From contig NZ_JAGEOJ010000004.1 of NCBI RefSeq assembly GCF_017573505.1, forward strand, positions 186,001-250,000: a DNA stretch of 64,000 nucleotides. The letters run 5' to 3'. The number at the start of each line of letters is the position of its first letter. Position 1 is the stretch's first letter. Below, one piece after another: positions 61,187 through 64,000 of this stretch. The stretch is from Actinomadura barringtoniae. GTDB taxonomy: Bacteria > Actinomycetota > Actinomycetes > Streptosporangiales > Streptosporangiaceae. The position numbers were made by a program, and so were the translations under genes. Under the pieces are notes generated by a model. The model ran no database searches. It was not told the origin of the DNA and saw only the letters and a program-made list of their open reading frames with translations.

Positions 61187-61897
61187 ATGGCGCGTGCATT
61201 CACTCGTGTCGGTTCGGTCCTGGTCACAGCGGGCGTGGCGATGGCCACCCCGGCGATCGCCTTCGCCGCCCCGCAGGCTCCGGCCGGGCCTCAGACCGCT
61301 GCCGCAGCGACGCCGGCCGCGGCGCAGCACCACTGGAAGATCCTCTGGCAGCCGCCGTCCGACGAGGCCACCGCGAAGGCCTACTGGAAGACGATGAAGA
61401 TCTCGGGCCAGAAGCAGAAGAAGGGGAACTGGTGCGGCCCGGCCGCCGCCGCCAGCGCCCTCAGCTACCACGCCAAGGTCGGCAGCGGCACCCAGGCCTC
61501 CCTCGCGAAGAAGATGGCCACCGACAAGATCGGCTTCACCTCGCCCATCGCGATGGGCCGCGAGATGACCAACTACATCAACAAGGCTTGGAAGACCAAG
61601 GGCACCAAGTACAAGGCGCATCGCAGCGTCAAGAACGCCAACCTCTGGAACGGCACCCGCTACTCCTACGCACGCGGCCAGGGCCCGCTCGTCCTGACCG
61701 TCTACGCCAGGAAGAGCTGGTACCCCAAGGCCGGCAAGGCCGTCGCCCACTACGTCGTCATCTACGGCTTCGACGACACCACCAAGTGGAGCGACTCGAC
61801 CTACCTCATCTGGGACCCCGCGCACGGCAAGCGCAAGCTGAAGGCCACCCAGTGGGAGAAGATCGCCTACGCCGGCAAGTTCGTCGTCGTCTGGTAG
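61187..61897 (+). CDS. Secreted C39-like (papain-fold) peptidase
   Basis: A 236-aa exported protein of the Peptidase_C39_2 type. The signal peptide runs to AIAFAAP. An Ala-rich segment precedes the catalytic domain, with C83 in KKGNWCGPAAAASAL, H188 in VAHYVVIYGFDD and D210 in YLIWDPAHG. Such exported proteins cleave peptides or bind cell wall; substrate unknown. It is monocistronic, with a good terminator after it. The 193-bp upstream gap (60994-61186) has no gene; it may hold a promoter controlled by the adjacent response regulator. Confidence 0.88.
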   Translation: MARAFTRVGSVLVTAGVAMATPAIAFAAPQAPAGPQTAAAATPAAAQHHWKILWQPPSDEATAKAYWKTMKISGQKQKKGNWCGPAAAASALSYHAKVGSGTQASLAKKMATDKIGFTSPIAMGREMTNYINKAWKTKGTKYKAHRSVKNANLWNGTRYSYARGQGPLVLTVYARKSWYPKAGKAVAHYVVIYGFDDTTKWSDSTYLIWDPAHGKRKLKATQWEKIAYAGKFVVVW

Positions 61898-61914
61898 CCC
61901 GGCAAGTCAGCTAG

Positions 61915-61946
61915 CGAACGGCCTGTCCTGCTGGACGGGCCGTTCG
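61915..61946. terminator. Bidirectional terminator
   Basis: CGAACGGCCTGTCC (61915-61928) pairs with GGACGGGCCGTTCG (61933-61946), 14 bp with one T-G wobble and a 4-nt loop. It lies between the convergent C39 peptidase and TetR genes and could serve both. Confidence 0.85.
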
Positions 61947-61960
61947 TCATGCCAGGCCCC

Positions 61961-62614
61961 TCACACCGATTGCGGACCCGTCACGCCATCGCCGTAGAGG
62001 ATCGAGGTCCACGCGTTGGTGAGCGTGTCGACGAGAACCTCCTCGTCATCGAACGGCGGAACACCGGCCGCAGCCAGGTAGTAGAGCCGTTCACCCATCC
62101 AGGTCAGCGACGCGGCCACCGCCCGCACGTCCTTGGATCCGAGCCGCCGTCGAGCCTTCGCATCGGACTCGATCCGCGCCACAGCGGCATCGGTGAACAG
62201 GTTCATCTGCTCGACCCACAGCTCCCGCAGCTCCGGGTCCGATCCCCAGCTCTCCACGATCGCCATGAGAACGCCCGCGTTCTCACTCCACAACCGAGCC
62301 CCGTCGGCCACGCCGGACCGCAACGCGGTCACCGGATCCTGCTCCTGGTCGATCCAGGGCCGTGCCGCCTGCTGCCCTCCCGCGACCGCCTCGCGCACCA
62401 GCTCACCGAGCACGGCCTGCTTGCCCGGGAAATAGAAGTAGAAGCTGGCCCGCGAGACCCCGGCGGCGTTCAGGATGTCGGCCACGCTGAGCCCGTCGAA
62501 GCGCTGCTCGCGCAGCAGCTCGCGCGTCGCGGACAGGATCCGCTCCCGCAGCTCGGCGGACCCCGGGGCCGGTCCGGATCGACGGGCGGAGCGCACGGTC
62601 GGTTTGGAAGGCAT
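61961..62614 (-). CDS. TetR family regulator (EthR-like), divergent from VOC protein
   Basis: A 217-aa repressor: helix-turn-helix LSVADILNAAGVSRASFYFYFPGKQAVLGELV and an EthR-type C-terminal domain (LWVEQMNLFTDAAVARIESD). The gene is divergent from the VOC protein, and two copies of CCATACA-N3-TGTATGG lie between them, so it very likely represses both. The ligand would be a small hydrophobic compound; the VOC protein may remove it. Confidence 0.92.
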   Translation of the reverse strand: MPSKPTVRSARRSGPAPGSAELRERILSATRELLREQRFDGLSVADILNAAGVSRASFYFYFPGKQAVLGELVREAVAGGQQAARPWIDQEQDPVTALRSGVADGARLWSENAGVLMAIVESWGSDPELRELWVEQMNLFTDAAVARIESDAKARRRLGSKDVRAVAASLTWMGERLYYLAAAGVPPFDDEEVLVDTLTNAWTSILYGDGVTGPQSV

Positions 62615-62630
62615 CCCCCATCATAACCGT

Positions 62631-62675
62631 GTCCATACAAACTGTATGGACATACTATCCATACAAGCTGTATGG
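62631..62675. promoter_or_regulatory. Two CCATACA-N3-TGTATGG operators
   Basis: The first copy is GTCCATACA-AAC-TGTATGGAC (62631-62651), perfect over 9-bp arms. The second is CCATACA-AGC-TGTATGG (62659-62675), 7-bp arms, ending nine bases before the VOC start. Centres are 26 bp apart. They cover the whole divergent promoter. Confidence 0.88.
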
Positions 62676-62683
62676 TCCGATGC

Positions 62684-63130
62684 GTGACTCAGATAGCGAT
62701 TCATTTGGTAGTCAGCGACCCCGACCACGCCGCCTCCTGGTACGCCGAGGCTCTGGGGGCGACAGAGACCAGCCGCCTCGCCCTTCCCGGCGGCAGCACG
62801 CTCACCGTCGAACTCCGGCTCGGCGACACGGTCCTGGCGGTGGCGGGAGAAATGCCCGAGCGCGACATGCGCACTCCGGCCACGCTCGGCGGCACGCCCG
62901 CCGCGTTCCACGTCCAGGTCCCCGACGCCGACGCCGCCATGACCCGGGCGCTGGAAGCCGGCGCCACCACCTACGAGCCGATCCACGACGCGTTCTGGGG
63001 CGACCGAACCGGCCAGTTCCTCGACCCGTTCGGGCATCGCTGGGCCGTGAACCAGCACCTGCGGGACGTGCCGCACGAGGAGATCGTCGCCCGCGCCACC
63101 GAACTCTTCACCGGATCAACAACGGCCTGA
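62684..63130 (+). CDS. VOC family (glyoxalase/PhnB-like) protein
   Basis: A 148-aa single-chain VOC protein with two beta-alpha-beta-beta-beta units: IHLVVSDPDHAASWYAEALGATE and FHVQVPDADAAMTRALEAGATTYEPIHDAFWGDRTGQFLDPFGHRWAV, the PhnB-like (3-demethylubiquinone-methyltransferase-like) branch. Metal ligands are not obvious beyond H6 and E in the second half. Start: GTG 62684 gives the normal length; ATG 62672 overlaps operator 2 and is less likely. No ribosome site is seen, so a leaderless or very short leader mRNA is possible. Confidence 0.88.
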   Translation: MTQIAIHLVVSDPDHAASWYAEALGATETSRLALPGGSTLTVELRLGDTVLAVAGEMPERDMRTPATLGGTPAAFHVQVPDADAAMTRALEAGATTYEPIHDAFWGDRTGQFLDPFGHRWAVNQHLRDVPHEEIVARATELFTGSTTA

Positions 63131-63150
63131 AGCAAGCAATCTCCCCCCGG

Positions 63151-63182
63151 GGCAAAAGCGTAACCTGTGAGTTACGCTTTTG
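63151..63182. promoter_or_regulatory. 13-bp-arm perfect inverted repeat before the ArsR gene
   Basis: GCAAAAGCGTAAC (63151-63163) and GTTACGCTTTTGC (63170-63182) are perfectly complementary around CTGTGA. The repeat ends three bases before the GTG start of the ArsR gene, so it must lie in the promoter or initiation region and is almost certainly the autoregulatory operator. Confidence 0.88.
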
Positions 63183-63185
63183 CCC

Positions 63186-63539
63186 GTGGACGAGGTGGTG
63201 ACCGCGATCGCCGACCCTGTGCGCCGGGAGATTCTGGCGTTGCTGCGCGGCGAGCCCCACAGCGCGGGCGACATCGCGGCGCGGTTCACCATCAGCCGCC
63301 CCGCGATCAGCCGCCACCTGCGCGTCCTGCGCGAATGCGGCCTGGTCCGCGACGAACTCGTGGGCCGCAGGCGCCTCTACTCACTCGACCCGGCACCGCT
63401 CACCGGACTGGCCGAGTGGATCACGACGATGCGCGCGCCGACGAGCTGGGAGCACCGGCTGGACGCGCTGGAGACCGAGGTACGGCGCGCGGGCCGTGAT
63501 CGCAGAGCCCAGGGCGAGACAAGGGAGAACACCGCATGA
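63186..63539 (+). CDS. ArsR/SmtB-type winged-helix regulator
   Basis: A 117-aa regulator of the SdpR/ArsR type paired with SRPBCC (AHSA1) proteins: IADPVRREILALLRGEPHSAGDIAARFTISRPAISRHLRVLRECGLV is the winged helix. No metal-binding cysteines are present. GTG 63186 is preferred; TTG 63180 is inside the operator. No ribosome site is possible upstream because the operator directly abuts the start, so a leaderless mRNA is likely. Its stop overlaps the SRPBCC start as ATGA. Confidence 0.88.
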   Translation: MDEVVTAIADPVRREILALLRGEPHSAGDIAARFTISRPAISRHLRVLRECGLVRDELVGRRRLYSLDPAPLTGLAEWITTMRAPTSWEHRLDALETEVRRAGRDRRAQGETRENTA

Positions 63540-63715
63540 CACCGATTCCGACCGGCAGGCTGCGGCGCGACGGCGACGACGCGCAGCTCGTCCTGAGCCG
63601 CACCCTTCAAGGCCCCGATCGAGGACGTGTGGGCGAGCATCACCGAGCCCGAACGCACCGCCCGCTGGTTCGGCGACCTGGAGCTGATCCACCACCCGCC
63701 GGCCAGCGAGCGTCC
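63536..63715 (+). pseudogene. SRPBCC/AHSA1 gene, frameshifted and truncated
   Basis: The first residues (TPIPTGRLRRDGDDAQLVLSRT) and then, in the next frame, KAPIEDVWASITEPERTARWFG form the start of an AHSA1-type SRPBCC domain. The two parts are in different frames because of one extra C in the CCC at 63603-63605. After RWFGD the sequence stops resembling the family (about 63680-63720), so about 100 C-terminal residues are missing. The broken gene is ATGA-coupled to the intact ArsR gene, its normal partner. Confidence 0.75.
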
Positions 63716-64000
63716 GTCACCCGCACCGTGTAGTCCGCCTGAACCAGGCTCTCCTCGTCCGACCAGCCGCCGGACCGCAGGTAGTAGAAGTCGGCGAGGC
63801 TCTGCCAGGCGTTCCAGCTCAGCGGGTGGTTTCGTTCGGTGTCCTGGGTGAAGTCCGCGACGAAGCGGTGGGTGTTGGTCGCCAGCCGGAAGGTGTGCGT
63901 GACGTCGTCGCGCAGGTCGTCGTAGCTCAGCACCCGGGCCGGCGGTCCCCGCTCGCCGTGGTGCAGTTCGGCGAAGTCCCACAGCAGGCGCAGGAAGAAC
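63640..64000 (-). CDS. Unrecognised protein, C-terminal part, cut by window edge
   Basis: An open frame enters from the right edge: FFLRLLWDFAELHHGERGPP, RLATNTHRFVADFTQDTERNHPLSWNAWQSLADFYYLRSGGWSDEE, VQADYTVRVTDARW. It is a compositionally normal, helical protein, family not recognised. The last about 23 residues (PAGGGSAPGRRTSGRCVRAR) are antisense to the SRPBCC remnant, so the natural C-terminus is probably lost and the frame stops at 63640 by chance. The real start is outside the window. Confidence 0.55.
   Translation of the reverse strand, partial: FFLRLLWDFAELHHGERGPPARVLSYDDLRDDVTHTFRLATNTHRFVADFTQDTERNHPLSWNAWQSLADFYYLRSGGWSDEESLVQADYTVRVTDARWPAGGGSAPGRRTSGRCVRAR

Overview
The window is high-GC (about 70 percent by eye), with frequent GTG starts, dense ATGA/TGATG gene overlaps, a ten-gene-scale mce lipid-import locus, SARP and SigE-type regulators, mycothiol-linked enzymes and Tat-exported hydrolases. 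Together these point to a filamentous actinomycete. A Streptosporangiales or Thermomonosporaceae relative (Actinomadura-like) is my inference, not something the sequence proves. I see no rRNA, tRNA, CRISPR array, insertion sequence or phage gene.

Layout. 0-10.7 kb: an acyl-CoA dehydrogenase/DUF6285 divergent pair, a secreted GH20 hexosaminidase, a class F sortase with its membrane partner, an APH-like phosphotransferase, a large GT2/GT-C fusion, and a SigE-type sigma factor with a membrane partner. 10.7-15 kb: an AfsR/SARP regulator, a hemerythrin protein and a TetR. 15-31 kb: a 16-kb block of exported carbohydrate-active enzymes. One minus-strand operon runs PQQ sugar dehydrogenase, GH29-like, GH28, GH27, GH18, with five related CBM35 modules. 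A divergent GH105 plus Tat-exported lyase pair and a second minus-strand pair (GH27, GH95) follow. The set suggests extracellular attack on a branched, uronic-acid-containing plant or algal polysaccharide, without transporter or local regulator. 31-33 kb: small stand-alone genes.

32.6-42.7 kb: a complete mce operon (two YrbE permeases, MceA-F, one Mce-associated protein) read leftward, divergent from a TetR gene. The 364-bp space between them holds four well-formed inverted repeats. 42.7-48.2 kb: a truncated GPP34 remnant and a cobalamin block (riboswitch, CbtB, CbtA, CobK, CobF, a signal-less B12-binding protein, a phosphatase-fold protein), then an O-methyltransferase. 48.2-52.4 kb: a galactose-type module (galT, small membrane protein, sodium/solute symporter, divergent DeoR repressor).

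52.4-64 kb: an MFS transporter with a coding minisatellite, a methyltransferase, a GNAT protein without a normal start codon, a WYL regulator with RidA, a set of exported proteins around a two-component system (trypsin-like peptidase, small secreted protein, C39-like peptidase), a TetR/VOC divergent pair, and an ArsR gene followed by a broken SRPBCC gene fused to unrelated DNA at the right edge.

The most rewarding part for follow-up is the intergenic DNA. Many promoters carry long perfect inverted repeats, several abut or overlap start codons, and one 12-bp hairpin buries the ribosome binding site of the serine peptidase. Product names rest on motif recognition by reading; no database search was run.
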